Assembly (NCBI RefSeq): GCF_000237925.1
Contig: NC_031495.1
Span: 10,021,852-10,085,851 of the forward strand
Origin: Schistosoma mansoni
Taxonomy: Eukaryota > Platyhelminthes > Trematoda > Strigeidida > Schistosomatidae
Direction: 5' to 3'
Length of the DNA stretch: 64,000 nt
The position numbers and the translations under genes are program-made. The notes beneath the pieces are model-generated. The model saw only the letters and a list, made by a program, of their open reading frames with translations, did no database searches and had not been told where the DNA came from. Shown piece after piece: positions 23,947 to 36,979 of the stretch; positions within the stretch are counted from its first letter, which is position 1; each line of letters opens with the position of its first letter.

Positions 23947-26380
23947 GATATGTGTAAAATTTAATCTTTAAGATGACAACTAAGTCATGTTCAGTGAGAA
24001 TTGAGCAGTTTTCTCAATCATTTTATGGATTTTGTTGTAATTACCCTGTATGCGGTGACTATTTTAGTTTCTCATAGAATACTTTCAGTATAGGTGACAT
24101 GGATCAAGTTCATTTAAACAATAAAAAAACCTGTATATTTTAATTTTTTCTTTTGACTAACTTATGTTTGATGATAAGCAAAGGTTTAAATGTAAAGTAA
24201 AGATTAACAACTTACATCTTGGTTAACTGTTAATTATTGTTGAATTCCATGACTTATAAATCAGTAAATCTAAATAGACTATATTCACCGTATCCTAAAA
24301 AGAGTATTGGAAAAGCATTTTTCATTTAGTTACATATATATAGTATTGATGTTGTATATATAACTTATTTTAAGACAGGCAGTGTCAATGTATTCTATTT
24401 TTACTACAAACTAATTCTGTTGGTTGGAAAATGAGAGTAAAAGTTACTTTTCAAAGAAATTTTAGTTACTTCCCTCCTATATTTTATAAGTTGATACACT
24501 CATTAATATTACTTTAGACATCCGAAGTGTTTTAAGACAGTTATTAAGACCAGATAACGCAAGCGTAAACAGCCAATGAGCATAAAAAAACCACAGAACT
24601 TCTTAGGTTTAAAATTATAACCTTGAACCTGCATCACTCCCCATACATTTACTGACTGGTTGGATTTATGATTACACTAAAGGGATAGACTATAATAAAT
24701 ACACTGTTAGTAAAACAATAACAGAGTAAAAATATTATATTAAGGTATTTGGGCCCATTCTTTCTCATACATCTGCCCACTTCTTTTTCTCTCTTGCTTA
24801 CAAGCTCACAATACTTCAAGTATCTCAAAATCTTCTTAAGTATTTATTTGATTTTCATCTGTTGCTCAAACATCTCTCTGCCCTTATACGCCCAAAATGG
24901 TTTAGGAATAAATAGAAAAAAGAATAAAATGACTGAAGATTTAATTTATTATTGGTATCTTTACTTCTATAGAGAAACCACAAACTATAATATCATGTTA
25001 AGATACTGGTAAGCCTTCATTTTATTTTCATAGATGTAACTTCATACTGGAAATCTATTATTTAAATAAAGGTGAAAGATATTGTAAAGATTTCCTAGAC
25101 TTGAAAGCGTATGTTTTAAAATGGTTTTGAAATACCATTAGTATAAACAACAAATAATAGGCAAGTAAAAAAGTTCATCAAATTGTGTTAGAATCGTAGG
25201 CTTAAGAATGACTATTTTTAGGTACCTTTCTAGGTTTATATTCTATTGTATTATACCTGTAATCAATGTGGTTTCATCAAGTCTTGAATGAGACAAATAT
25301 CCTTAATGGTATTGGATGATGGTCAGTCAGAATCACGAATCGAAGTTTGAAATCCAGACTATCAGATGACAACTCAACTGCATAAACGTCTAGTGATCTC
25401 TAAGAAGCCTAAATCTGATAGTCTTAATCCTTAATGGGATCATAAATGAACGCTGTTTAGGAGTTCATCTCAGGACGAAACAGCTGCACCGAGGTTCTCG
25501 ATTTTCAGTGGACGCTAACCAAATTCAGTTAATGATGTGCATTACAAATTAAAACCTGTTGATTATCTGAACAAACAAGCAATTCCAGCGAAAATCATAG
25601 AATGTATAGTAATATTTTTCTTCAACAAAAGTCTACTATTGTACTTCTCAATTTATGCTAACTCTATCATATAAAGCGTCAATTTCGAATACGGTTAGAA
25701 AAAGTTAAGAATTTCAAGTGAGATTTTTGTAAAAAAACTTTTCCATTTGTTGTAATTTATTTATCAAAAAAGTGTCCAACAGTAAACTCATGTTGAATGA
25801 TAATAAATTATTGTTCTTCCAAACTGTGTTCTAGATGTTAAGCACTTAAGAAGCCTGCTATCCCACAGCTTATAAAATGCTCTCTCATTACTTCAGAAAT
25901 CAGTTCAACATTTTGTATTCGGTTAATTAATTGTACTCAAAAATGACTGTTGATGGATACACTTCAAATTAGTAGGTATACAATGAGTGGTTTGTAAAGG
26001 GAAAAAGTTATTTCTTTCTGTGATAATAGTGATTCCTTGTTGTGATAAAAAGTAGTGCAGTGAAGCTGGATTAAACTTTAAATTTACTCAATTTTTAATT
26101 CAAGGAATTATTTGATATGATTTAACAGTAGTAATTGGAGATCTTTATCTTTTTTAATGAAAGCATTTTTGGACTTAATACAGTCCGTTACCTCAATAAA
26201 ATCTACTGAATTTTTCAACAAACCATTTTGTTGATTTATTGCCTATGAAATCGGTGATACTTATTTTATGCTTCGTTTTTCAAGCAAAAGGTTTTTGATG
26301 AAAATAAAATGAATTGAGTCATGATTCGTTATTTAGTTGTTTGGTGCTTCTAGGCAGCTTTAAAGAATTAAGTAAACTTG
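23809..26380. other. Gene desert with long TA repeat
   Basis: A (TA)n microsatellite of about 40 bp lies at 23903-23943. The rest is AT-rich. An 87-codon open frame at 24749-25012 has low-complexity composition and no splice or family support. Confidence 0.5.
23903..23943. repeat. (TA)n microsatellite
   Basis: About 20 uninterrupted TA units, just downstream of a LINE 3' fragment. Confidence 0.9.
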
Positions 26381-26548
26381 TAAAAAATTAAACTCCGCCT
26401 GTAGCTCCTACGGGGGCTACTGCCGGTTCCAAAGCCCGGGTAAAGGAGGAGGGTTGGGCATGGGGTTAGCGACCCCATCCCGTAGAAAACCAACTCGCTA
26501 AAAAACGCTAACCAGAAAAAATTATTCAATAAAAAATTTAAAAAATTA
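26381..26548 (+). mobile_element. 148-bp retroposed unit made of RTE 5' sequence
   Basis: Element 26391-26538 flanked by TAAAAAATTA at 26381-26390 and 26539-26548. It starts AACTCCGCCTGTAGC and contains GGTAAAGGAGGAGGGTTGGG and CCCCATCCCGTAGAA, ending in an A-rich tail. The same sequence forms the start of the RTE copy at 59825-59960, where it runs on into the endonuclease region. Here it stops after ~135 bp, so this is a short non-autonomous unit or a 3'-deleted copy. Confidence 0.78.
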
Positions 26549-29500
26549 GGTGCATACCACCAGTAATGAGACAGTCTTATGTGAATCCATTCATTAAAAT
26601 AACGGTGTATCTTCAAGCACGATGCTCAAGTCTTAAATTATTAGTAAACATCAAGCCTCATTCTGTCACCTAACATTCGGAGGCAGTTGGAAAACATCTG
26701 TAATATGTCCTTGTACTTTGTATTGTTCCAAAGGTGAACGGAAAAAATGACTGATTTTTAGATGACCAGTATTATACCACTTGGTTATCATTTATTAAAA
26801 AACCTAAGTGATTATTCTCAATGAGTCAAGTAACAAAAATTAGTTTGCAAATATGAGCAAGTCCTGATGGTGTATATGGTGTCAGAGCAGGTTATTGATC
26901 TGAATTTTAGATTACTGTGTTCATATAAAACGTAAATTTGCCACCCTTTGATGAAGGTCATCAGAAAACTTACGAAAAATGCTAAGAAATAAAAGATTAG
27001 GGCATTCAAATCAATTCTAAACTCTCATCCGACAACAGTGGTCAAGTTACAGACTTTTTAAATAACAAGAGCTATTGTCCTGCTAATCGACCCCACCTAT
27101 AGCTATAAGTCGACAAATGATCATAAAATCAGCCCTCCCTGTAGGATTATTTTCTGCAGTTGTGATTGGTTTGTATTAGATGCTGTAGTCGAATTTAATA
27201 AGCTAATATCAACTAAATAGACGTCTGGGTGACGAGATGTGAATCGAAGATATCTTGTAAATAAGAAGACTGTTCTTTTTTAGATTCATGTGTAATTTCT
27301 GTTTCTGATCACTAAATTATGAACTCGTAAATGATGGAATCTCTTGAACTTATAAAGAACTATTTGGAATAACTAGATCCATATGAGGCAACTTAGAGAG
27401 ATTTTAGTCTATCATGGTTCATGATTATTACAAATATCTAAACAGAGCTTTGTGGGGACTGATCAGATTGAAATTGGTTTTACTAGTAGATTGTCATCAA
27501 TTAAAGAAAAACAGAGAACGCTGAGTAAAAATCTTAAATAATTTAGAGATGCCAAAAGATAAACAATCACCTATCTTACTGGTTTGTGCTGCTATTCAAG
27601 AGGCCTATCACAGTGAGACTTTAGATCCATTTTCATCTACGTTATAAAACTACACAATTTATTCTGGTTAATTAGAAATGGTGTCAGATTGATCAAATTA
27701 CATTGACTTATGTTACCTTATTGTGCAACGATCACAAGAGCCAGCGAATAGAATGTGACGGATTGACCTTGAGAGTTACATGTCACACAAAGTGTACTAT
27801 GATCTTTGATTAACTAGTTTAGCTTCCAAGTTACAAAACTAAAGAGACGAGTCTCCCCCAATACTGAATATTAGAAAGGGTAAAAACTGTAACTAAACCG
27901 TCATAGATCAGTGGAGCAGATAATGGGTACCAAGGAATAAACCGCTGAGAAGTAATCCAGACCTAAAGATACTGAGTGTAAGATAGTAGGGATGTGGAAG
28001 TCGTCACAGTTGTCCACCAAATTATTTGAGTAATTTGATAAGAAACGTAGCTCACGCATTTTTTAATTATTTCTTGAAATGAGTTTCACGGATCTCCCTT
28101 TTAAAGGAAATGGTTATAATTATTCAAGTAGTTCATCATACGAATTATTTATTTCAAAACCGTCATGATTCAGTTTACGTATTAATCCATTAATGTCAAT
28201 CATAGCACAGATTGAGACGCTACACAATAATAACTTGTTACAAGGACATAATATCAGGCGTATCAACGTAGTCTATATAAATTGTTGGTGGGTGCAATGT
28301 GATAGTAGCCACCAGCGTTGAATGTGTTGAAAAGTCTTTAGTTGCTTGATATCAAGTTAAGCAATTCGTGATCATCTGTCAGTAAGCTTAATTTTCACAC
28401 TGAGAATTTGTTTTAGAACAGTCAACTAGAACTAAGTGATTTTCGGCGAGATATTAATTGTTGCGCTGTCACCAATTAGTTTGATCAACTCTGCACTTAG
28501 AAAGTAAGGACGAGGCAAAGCAAGTTAGAAATGATGAGAATGATCTAAATAATCTAGAACAAGTGTTAATTGATACGACTTAGCCAAAATTCTGTCAAAT
28601 GCTTTATATACGTCATAATAAATACTCAATAATCGATGTAATCAGAGTTAGTGTGAAATATTTCAGGTTTAGTGTTACAATTTGTTGGCTACTGCCGGCT
28701 GGACTAAAAACTTCTCTCAACAGAAGGACCACATAAATGAACCAGATTTTAATCCAAAAAACAGTGATTAGCCTTTAATTCAGAGGCATATTGATTTTTA
28801 GACTCAATAGAAAAACGCAGGCCATATAGAAATTAAAACAAGACAACCTATGCTAAACGTTTTAACCTGGTGATTATTAGGTAGTTTGCTGAAAAAAAAA
28901 ATACATTTTCACTTATAACGATTAACACATTTATTGCTCACAAAGAAAGATGCATAATTATTCACAAATCAGAGATACACCAACCAATAAAGTCAATAAT
29001 TTTGAACCTCAGTGTTACAGAGACTGATATAACTAGTACAGAACATTTTTGAAAATTAAAAGGTTTTATTCAATCAAAAGATACGGTCGATGTAGTCAGC
29101 AGATAATAACATCAACACCAAATATGTGACAGTTTACTCAAAAAGGTCTTTGAAGGGACTTACAAAGAGAAGCTGACAATGGGATAATGGTATGAATGAT
29201 TCTCAGTCTCATAGCATGCCGACAATCACTATTTCAAATAGAGAATTATAGAAATTTTGCTTTATATAGGATATAGAATAATGAAGAAATATCTAAAAGT
29301 TTAGTTCTTCAAAAAATGTTAAACAGAAGAATTAATGGCTTGTCCATAATCTACTTAAGAGGAAAACCTACTTCGAATCAACCGAGTAAATCAGTTAATA
29401 ACTACCCCACCAATGAATAATAACATGTTCTATTCGCATAAGGATTCTACCGTAACTCGTTTCAATATTATTAAAAGTTAAAATGAGAAAAATGTGTCGA

Positions 29501-32500
29501 AAAGCTCCTTCAACTAGTAATATGATAACATTCAATAGTAACAAAATATTTGGCAAAGGATCCACAGAAATCGAATATATTTGTAAATATTAGTAGAGAT
29601 GAGATTTCCATGATTGGTTCTAAGAGATTAGTATCTAATTGTGAAATGTCAGATAATAGTCAGTTATTTTCCTTGTCCTAAATTGTAGGTTTTTCAAATT
29701 TAAAGACGGAAATTTATAATTGGTTGCTTATTCCTTCATTCCACATATTTCATAGGCCAGTAGAAGGAATTTTCGGTGTGCATTATTTGTACTTCTTTTA
29801 ATTCTAACCGGAGTGATAGCAAAACATGATTATGACCGATTTTTTTTCTATAGAAGTAATAAGTGATTAATCAGTTGCTTATGAAAACAAAACCATAAGC
29901 ATGGCTTCGATGAGGGATGTTAACCTCCATATTTAAGTACGATGATTAACTGATCAGTTGTCTGTGGTATTTTCTATCTTGATGAAAGTCGGTCTGAAAC
30001 TAGTGATGTCTTCGAATTACGTTTATGTTATTAAACGATATTACTAGATATTAAATTATTGAAACATATACTTATGCGCACTGAAGGTGTCACAAAAAAT
30101 AAAACAAAATACGAGGTTGCCTAAGGCCTCGAATTATGAGCTAACAATGACAAGACTTGCAGAGGGAAAACTATCTTTGTAAAAATTTCAGCTAAGAACT
30201 TTAAGCAGATTCAACGTTTCACTCGGCAATCTGGTCTAGGATTTCTCAAGGAAATATAAGTAAACACCAGAATTATCGAATATAAGTTCATGATTCAACG
30301 TTTGACTGTATACGAAACAAGCAATGTAATCACGTTAACAATGTTGAACCTGAGATTTGTTGTAGTGAGTACGAGACGTTTGGTGTGGAGAAAGGAGAAA
30401 ATCGAGTTAAAACGCCAGTTGTATGTTTTTGTATGTAGATCTGATGTCAAAGAAACTTACTTACTATATATCGCCTCTGACTATGGATTTTGGATGAAAC
30501 AAGATAATTTCTATGGATAATATGTCAAACATGTCACAACATCCATAAAATGAACATAAGTAAACAAATTTTATGTTATTGTGTTAATTAAACTGATTGT
30601 TCATCATTGAAACAAATAAAAGTAATCGTTGTTCACATAATAAGAGATGGATTAAATGAAGTAGAATGTGATAAAGAATTCAGGTTTACTTATTAATTGC
30701 CATAAGACAGCTGATTGTATTCCATTTCTTCCATTAAGATTGCTTGGATTTTTCCATGTGTTTTATATTTCAGCTGTTAATTTCTCTTTGTATGAAAGGC
30801 CTTTTAGAAGGATTCTTGTGCCAATGGAATCAATTGTACGGTCAGACTCTATGACAAGTGTTGAAGAACTTATCGTCTCAAGATTTTGTCCACTTCAATA
30901 AATTAGCAACTGCCATTATTCTTATCTTCATTCACTTTTATTTATCCAATCGCATCGTCGTAACTACATATAGGATCTCAAACGACTGAGTTTGAAGAGT
31001 TGGATTTTTTGTTTTCGTATCTGATGACTTTTGACACATACCTTTTGTTTAGATCAAGCAAATCACCGTTACGATCAAATGTCCTACTATGAAATCATTG
31101 ATTTTCCACCCTGTTTAGCGGTTAAATTATGTACAGTATGTAAATTACGTTTCGTCTCAATTCATGGTAACTTTTCGAGGGCGTGTCAAGTCATATAGAC
31201 AAAACTAACCCATGAATAAAATTAGTGTTGGTTGAGATTTTACGCACAAACGATTGATACGGTAAGACGAACCGAACGACTAGTTCTGCCTTATGCCTTT
31301 TTAAAGCACAGAAAGCGATAAATCATTCTAGGTTGCACTGCGAAGCTGTAGTCAATGAGTTTGATTTTGAGTTACTCAGTTCCACGACCAACAGAAGTTC
31401 AATCTCGATATTTATGCCATATATTGGGGATTGTTCTTAAATTGGAGTTTTCTAGGTGGTTTTTTTTTCTGCTAAATACCTTATATGCTTTTAGAATGAA
31501 GTGAACTCGTCCAAATGTGAGCTCCGGATACGGATGTAAGACAGCACAACCCATACAATCTATAAACTTACGATACGATCTACGGTGTGATATGACTTTC
31601 TACTAGCCACTCCAACTGAAAATTTTGACACGTACCCACTTTTCCTTTTATCGAACATAAATCAAATATAGCTAACAGACTGATTGGTAGTTTCTTTCGC
31701 CAGATGATAAGATACTTGGTGTGAAGTAATTTTGTTTGAGTGGAATTAAATTGATCCTTTTATTCTTCTCTGACCACGATCGAATACAGTATTATTTAAA
31801 CTGATAGACGACTAAAATTTGCCACACCGGTCACGTATCGCACAGAAGCATCTCCAAGGATTGGCTGCCTTGGCCAACATCCTAACGTATGTGGGTGTGA
31901 TTTGCATCTTTTTAGAAGGATGCATTTAATGCTCTGAGCGGAAGTTATGCAAATTATTTAAAAACTGTTGCATACTAAACAGTCCGAAGAATATTAATCA
32001 GCACTAGAAAGCTGCACACGAAATAAAACAACAGAATGCTATTCAAATGCAGACAGGCAGCTAAAACCAGTTGAGATATATACAGTGAAAGTGTTCATCA
32101 ACGTCTCAATATAGTAAACGTCTAGTTACATTATGAGTCTATTACATCAGAACCAATAATTGTTGTTATTTGCTTAATCAAACAAGACGTCCGATGAGTA
32201 GTATCCGCTTAAATAGCATTCAAAGACTCAGGAACTGACTTTTGTCTGACCTTTCATCTTGACTAATCTATGTCAAGAAAAACGACCAGAGTACCCGGGT
32301 TTGATTCAGTATATAAGGTATTTGTGATTCTAATGGTACAATGCTTTATATCCTAATAATGTAACAAATTTAAGATCTACAAACTGAACATTAAAAACCC
32401 GAACTACAGTTAATTACTGTTATACCTGCATATAAAAACGAACTACCAGTTTACACGTACATATCAAAGCGCATACATTAGGGGAAAAGGAAGAGGGTTC

Positions 32501-33458
32501 GTGTCTACGTCCCTGAGCACAATGCGGAAAAGCTTAGACTAAAAAGACTGCACATTTTCAGTAGGTTAATTGCATGCCACTTACTTGACAGTAGACACTA
32601 TATTGACGACCCAAATTTTCCAAGGTGATTGGCAGACAAAGTAAGTTGAACTTACCAATTTCAGCTGAATCGATTGTTATACGAGGACTTAAACCAAATT
32701 TACTTACCCAAAAAGACTCAGTTGTCAATCCTGCCTTACCATGGTGATATCACTTACAAATGTTTGTTAAGCATTTTCCCCATGACACCAATTATTAATT
32801 CACAGTTTTTATATGACCTCTACTGTCACTAACTTCGATTTTACTTTATAGAGATTTCATAACGTCAACACTAATATTTTATTCCTAAACAATTATATCC
32901 GTATGCTCTTAGTTTTTATTTAAGAACATACTTAAATTTAACCTACAAATATCCACTTTTATTGCTTTAGTCAAAATTATTAATAAGAAAAATTGTTTAA
33001 AATATAAAACCAAACAGTTTATTCTGTATTAGCTATAATTTCCACCAAACAATTGATCACTGGAGTTGATCCATAAGGATACAACTGAAGTATATGAAAG
33101 CATGTCTGAAATACGTAATAAATATACTAGTCATTGATAAGTTGGATAAAGCCCACAGCAAGTGGCAAGGAGAATCAAATGACATAAGGTAGTCGTAAAG
33201 ATAACAAAATACATTCAATAAACAAAGTAACCAAGTGAAAATAGAGCTATGGAAACATTGTATTAAGATTTTGTTATACGTGAACGATGAATTAAGTCAA
33301 GTAAAGAATGAAGAAACCCAAATAATAATGCACCGATAAGTTTATAAATGAAAAACCACAAAGCACAATAATTTAAATCCAAAATTAAATAGACAAAGAA
33401 TTGACTCGGAAATAGGAATAATATTGTACAGAATACCAAAATGTCTGAAACCTGGAAA
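26549..33458. other. Gene desert
   Basis: Almost 7 kb of AT-rich DNA with no recognised mobile element. One weak candidate terminal exon, about 30776-30900 on the + strand, follows a TTATATTTCAG acceptor and ends with a stop overlapping AATAAA. It has no upstream partner and no family match, so it is not annotated as a gene. Confidence 0.45.
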
Positions 33459-35204
33459 TTATGAATCTTCGACAAAACTATTGGGTGCGTTGGTCTTTAA
33501 GAATGTGTGCAGAGAATTTTGCAGTTCTTCTAGTAAAGGGTCACATAGTTTTTCATAACCATTTTCGGTAGGATGCATGTAGTCGAACATATCACGATGT
33601 GAAATAGTTCCATCTTGTTGGATAAAATTATCCCAGTCAGGGTTCAAGTACGTGACATCAGGTCGACAGGTGAAGGCTTCTGTAAGTAGTTTATTAATCT
33701 GTTCATGCTTCGTGCGTCTTTTGTTTGGAGTTCGACCACACGGTAAAAGACCCTTGAGAAAAAATAAATCGAATTTCGTAATATGGTTAGACTATTTGGT
33801 GGAAGACAATATGGTAATACTGAAGATAACAGAATAAGACGATTGATTGACATATCAAAGATAATTTGAAAAAAAAAGTAACTTTTGAAAGTCTGCTTAC
33901 TAAAAGGCTATGAAGTATCTGTAAGTACCAGGTATATTCGTTACGGTAGGTAATTGTAAACTGTCAATTGTCATTTATTTCATTATGAATAAAGATGGAG
34001 TTTTTTCACTGACCGGTTAATATCTATGAACTTAATTATTGATACTAAATCATCTGACGTTCATGTGTTGATATGGTCAACAATGGTTAAGAAGTCGCTC
34101 GAACTTCATGCGTTAATCGGAGAAAATTGTTTAAAAACACGATACCTTCTCCATATTTTAAAACACTGTACAGCCATCATATTAGCTACATGGTATCCTG
34201 GTGAATGTAGGCAGTCATTCGAGAGTAACAGTAGTTAAGCACAGAGCTGTTGAAAATTATAGGACTAAGAACATACCAGAGCTATTCACCCAGCCTGTAA
34301 TACCGAGATACACTAGCCGACTGAAGTTATCAACAAAAGAAAACATCTGTGTAAGTAGTACCGAAATTACTTGTCAACAATAACTGACCAAATATAAGTC
34401 ATTGCTAATGTAACAAATACGTATATTAACATTTCTCCCGTCTGGAATTGAAGGTATGATAAATAACATTGGATCGAACGAAGTTGCTCAATATATAAAC
34501 ACTCCTTATTGTATTCCTGTTCACGATTTAAAAACTGACATGACAAAAAAACAGAACAGAAATAGCACAACTTTTAAGACAAGAAACAGAGCATTCTGTA
34601 TTACAGCGTATGTCCACATTATTGGCTGACAAATCAGTTTACTGGAAAAATTTCAAAAGCATTTTGACAAGAAACTGAAAACAAAAATGAACAACAGAGT
34701 ACTGACCATAACTATCAACGAAGCGCGAGGTTGCTTAGATTTTGTCTTTTCAACGACGGACAGGATCCCTTTAACAACCTCTTCTTCCGAATCGTTAACG
34801 TTGTGACTACCAATCATGATTACGACCACCTTAGAGTTTAAGTGCTCGTATATACAATCCCTACCTTAGGCGAAAAGCCGTCCAGTTCTCCATTTTCGAT
34901 TCTCCACAACACATTTTGTGTCTGATCATTACTAATACTAAAATTTACACAATGTAATGGCTCTATGTGCTTTTTGTACGTCTACAGAAATGAATCAAAT
35001 CAGAATTAAAACTTGCCTGTGTAAACTGCATGTAAACGAATATGGAGTCACCAAGTAATACAACATCTGGTTCTTTCTTTCGGGCCTGGCAAACAAACCT
35101 TGTATGCTAATAAACGTCAGAAGTAAGGGCTACGCTAATACTTGACTCATCCAACGCCCATCCCCTTCAGTATCTGGCGGAGAGATGGCAATTGTAGAAG
35201 GCAT
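33459..35204 (-). CDS. PAFAH1B2: Platelet-activating factor acetylhydrolase IB, catalytic-type subunit (alpha1/alpha2 family)
   Basis: Cytosolic SGNH-fold lipid esterase that forms a dimer and binds LIS1 (PAFAH1B1). Five exons on the minus strand: 35204-35142 (ATG), 35106-35017, 34981-34865, 34829-34707 and 33752-33459 (TAA), giving 228 aa; the human alpha2 subunit is 229 aa. It aligns almost without gaps: GDGRWMSQHTRF, KKEPDVVLLGDS, VLWRIENGELDGFSPK, then GLLPCGRTPNK and GTISHRDMFDYMHPTENGY. The nucleophile Ser of GDS and the D-x-x-H of DYMHPT are present. Introns are 35, 35, 35 and 954 nt; the second is GC-AG. Two oxyanion-hole blocks are changed: SISND replaces GIGGD and GSHN replaces GTNN. 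Which paralogue it equals in mammals (alpha1 or alpha2) cannot be told. The start is the ATG just before the GDGRWMSQ block. Confidence 0.9.
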
Positions 35205-35231
35205 CACGTACCGCAACTAATGACCACCGCG

Positions 35232-35260
35232 GGTTCAAATGGTTCAAATGGTTCAAATGG
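35232..35260. repeat. 9-bp tandem triplication upstream of PAFAH1B
   Basis: GGTTCAAAT occurs three times in a row, 28-56 nt upstream of the PAFAH1B start codon on the opposite strand, in its 5' UTR or promoter. Confidence 0.85.
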
Positions 35261-35264
35261 TTGA

Positions 35265-35335
35265 GGACGGAATAGAAGAAGCTTTCGCTTAACGGGCTTC
35301 CGTGTCTGGTAGCAGTGGATCACCAATACCTCCAG
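35265..35335 (+). repeat. Fragment repeated at 36985-37030
   Basis: GAATAGAAGAAGCTTTCGCT...GGGCTTCCGTGTCTGGTAGCAG resembles GAATAGAAGCTTTTGCTTAC...GAGCTTCCGTATCTAGCAGCAG at 36985-37030. The pair lies on either side of the CR1 reverse transcriptase fragment, in direct orientation. Confidence 0.65.
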
Positions 35336-35369
35336 GTAAGAACCTAGGTATATGAACGATAATAGAGGA

Positions 35370-36978
35370 AAAAAAGAGTTTGGTAAATCATAATAATATG
35401 TTATTCTTAGTCCTTAAGAATAAGTCAAGTTTCCTCTTAAAGGACTCCTGGGAGGTCGCTTGGACTAGCTCAGTCGGCAGCGAGTTCCAGCACTTGACAA
35501 CTCTAACGGAGTAGAAGTTGTGTCTGCAGTCTGTTCTGCTATATAGGGTCTCCAATTTCTGGGTGTTACCTCTTAGGTTAGTGTTATGACTAAGCTTAAG
35601 AATATGTTTAAGGGGATGACCAGAAGTATTAAGGATACTGTAAGTCATAAGAAGATCACCTCTAAGACGCCTGTACTCTAACGGGTAAAGGTTAAGTGAT
35701 TTGAGGCGCTCTTCACAAGGTTTGAATTTGAGACCCCGAACTGATTTCGTGGCTCGACGTTGTATACGTTCCAGAGTGACCTTATCCTTTTGGAGGGAGG
35801 GAGGAAATACTATGTTTTCGTACTCTAAATGGGGACGAATAAAACTGTTGAAGATTATATGGAAGGTTCTACCGTCAAACTGGCCAAAAACGCGCTTCAA
35901 TGTTACCAGTGCAAGGTTTGCTTGAAAGGCGTTTTTGTCACAGTTCGCATACGATTTAGGGTCATAGGGTAGCAACACTCCTAAATCTTTTTCGACTTGG
36001 GAAACTTCTAGAGGTGAGTTACCTAAGTTATAACTATAGTCTGCAACATGTCTCAGATGGACTACCTTGCACTTTGAAGTGTTAAAGGTAAGTCCGTTGT
36101 CGTCTGCCCAACTTTGAAGTCGAGTCAGATCCTCCTGAAGAACCAGTATATCATTATGATTACGTATCTCTCCCCAAAGTTTCACATCATCAGCAAAAAG
36201 CAATAAGTCAGATGAAACTTGTTGAGGAAGATCGTTAATATAAATCAAGAAGAGAAGAGGTCATAGTATTGAGCCCTGGGGGACCCCACTAGGATATTCC
36301 ATAGCCTTAGAGAGAGTGAAGTTAACCCTGACCTTAAAGTGTCGGTTTTCTAAATATGAAGAGAGTCAATCAATTAAAGGGCGTTTTATACCCAATCGTC
36401 CAAGCTTCTTGATAAGACATGCATGGTTGACCCTATCAAAAGCTTTTGAAAAGTCCAAGTAGTTGACGTCAACCTTCCCCTTGCGATCAAGGATGGTTGT
36501 CCATCTATCCACCGCAGTCAGCAGGTTTGTCATACAAGAATGACCTTTTCTGAAACCATGCTGTTGAGGTGAGAAGAACTTTGAGGATGATAAGTGTTCT
36601 AGTATGCCGTCGAATACTAGGGATTCCATAATTTTGGAAGGTATGGAGAGAAGGGCCACTGGCCGGTAGCTTGAGGGTTCACTGCGTCGACCTCCTTTGA
36701 AAATTGGTGTGATGTGGGCCAGCTTCCATATTTCCGGTAGTTTGCCTCTGCTTAGCGAGTGTGCGAACATCACGCCAAGTGGTGTCGCCAGGATTGAAGC
36801 TGCTTCCCTCAATACAGCGGAATGAACCATATCCGGACCAGGAGAAGTGTCTTTCCTTAGGTTCTGCAGTTTACGGAGCACCAGGTCAGCACTCAGGTCC
36901 ACTTCGGAAAGTCCTGTACAGGTGTAGGTGAAGCTTTCGTCAGTATGGTTGATGTAAAACGGTTCACATGTAACAAGT
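35370..36978 (-). mobile_element. CR1/Jockey-type LINE, reverse transcriptase part with two stops
   Basis: One frame of about 525 codons from near 36976 down to the stop at 35388-35390. Reverse transcriptase motifs in order: TSPGPDMVHSAVLREAA, LAHITPIFKGG, SYRPVALLSIPSKIMESLVF, QQHGFRKGHSCMTNLL, VNYLDFSKAFDRVNH, the GVPQGSIL block, LLLFADDVKLWG with FADD in place of YADD, and a C-terminal RRLRGDLLMTYSIL region. Two in-frame stops lie between the FSKAFD and FADD blocks (at about 36365-36363, where W is expected, and near 36260, just after GSIL). The endonuclease and ORF1 are missing from this strand. Clade is inferred from the RT motifs. Confidence 0.88.
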
Positions 36979-36979
36979 G

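Noticed and set aside
30776-30900. Terminal exon ending at a stop that overlaps AATAAA
   Set aside because: Good acceptor-like sequence but no upstream exon or homology could be found within the desert.
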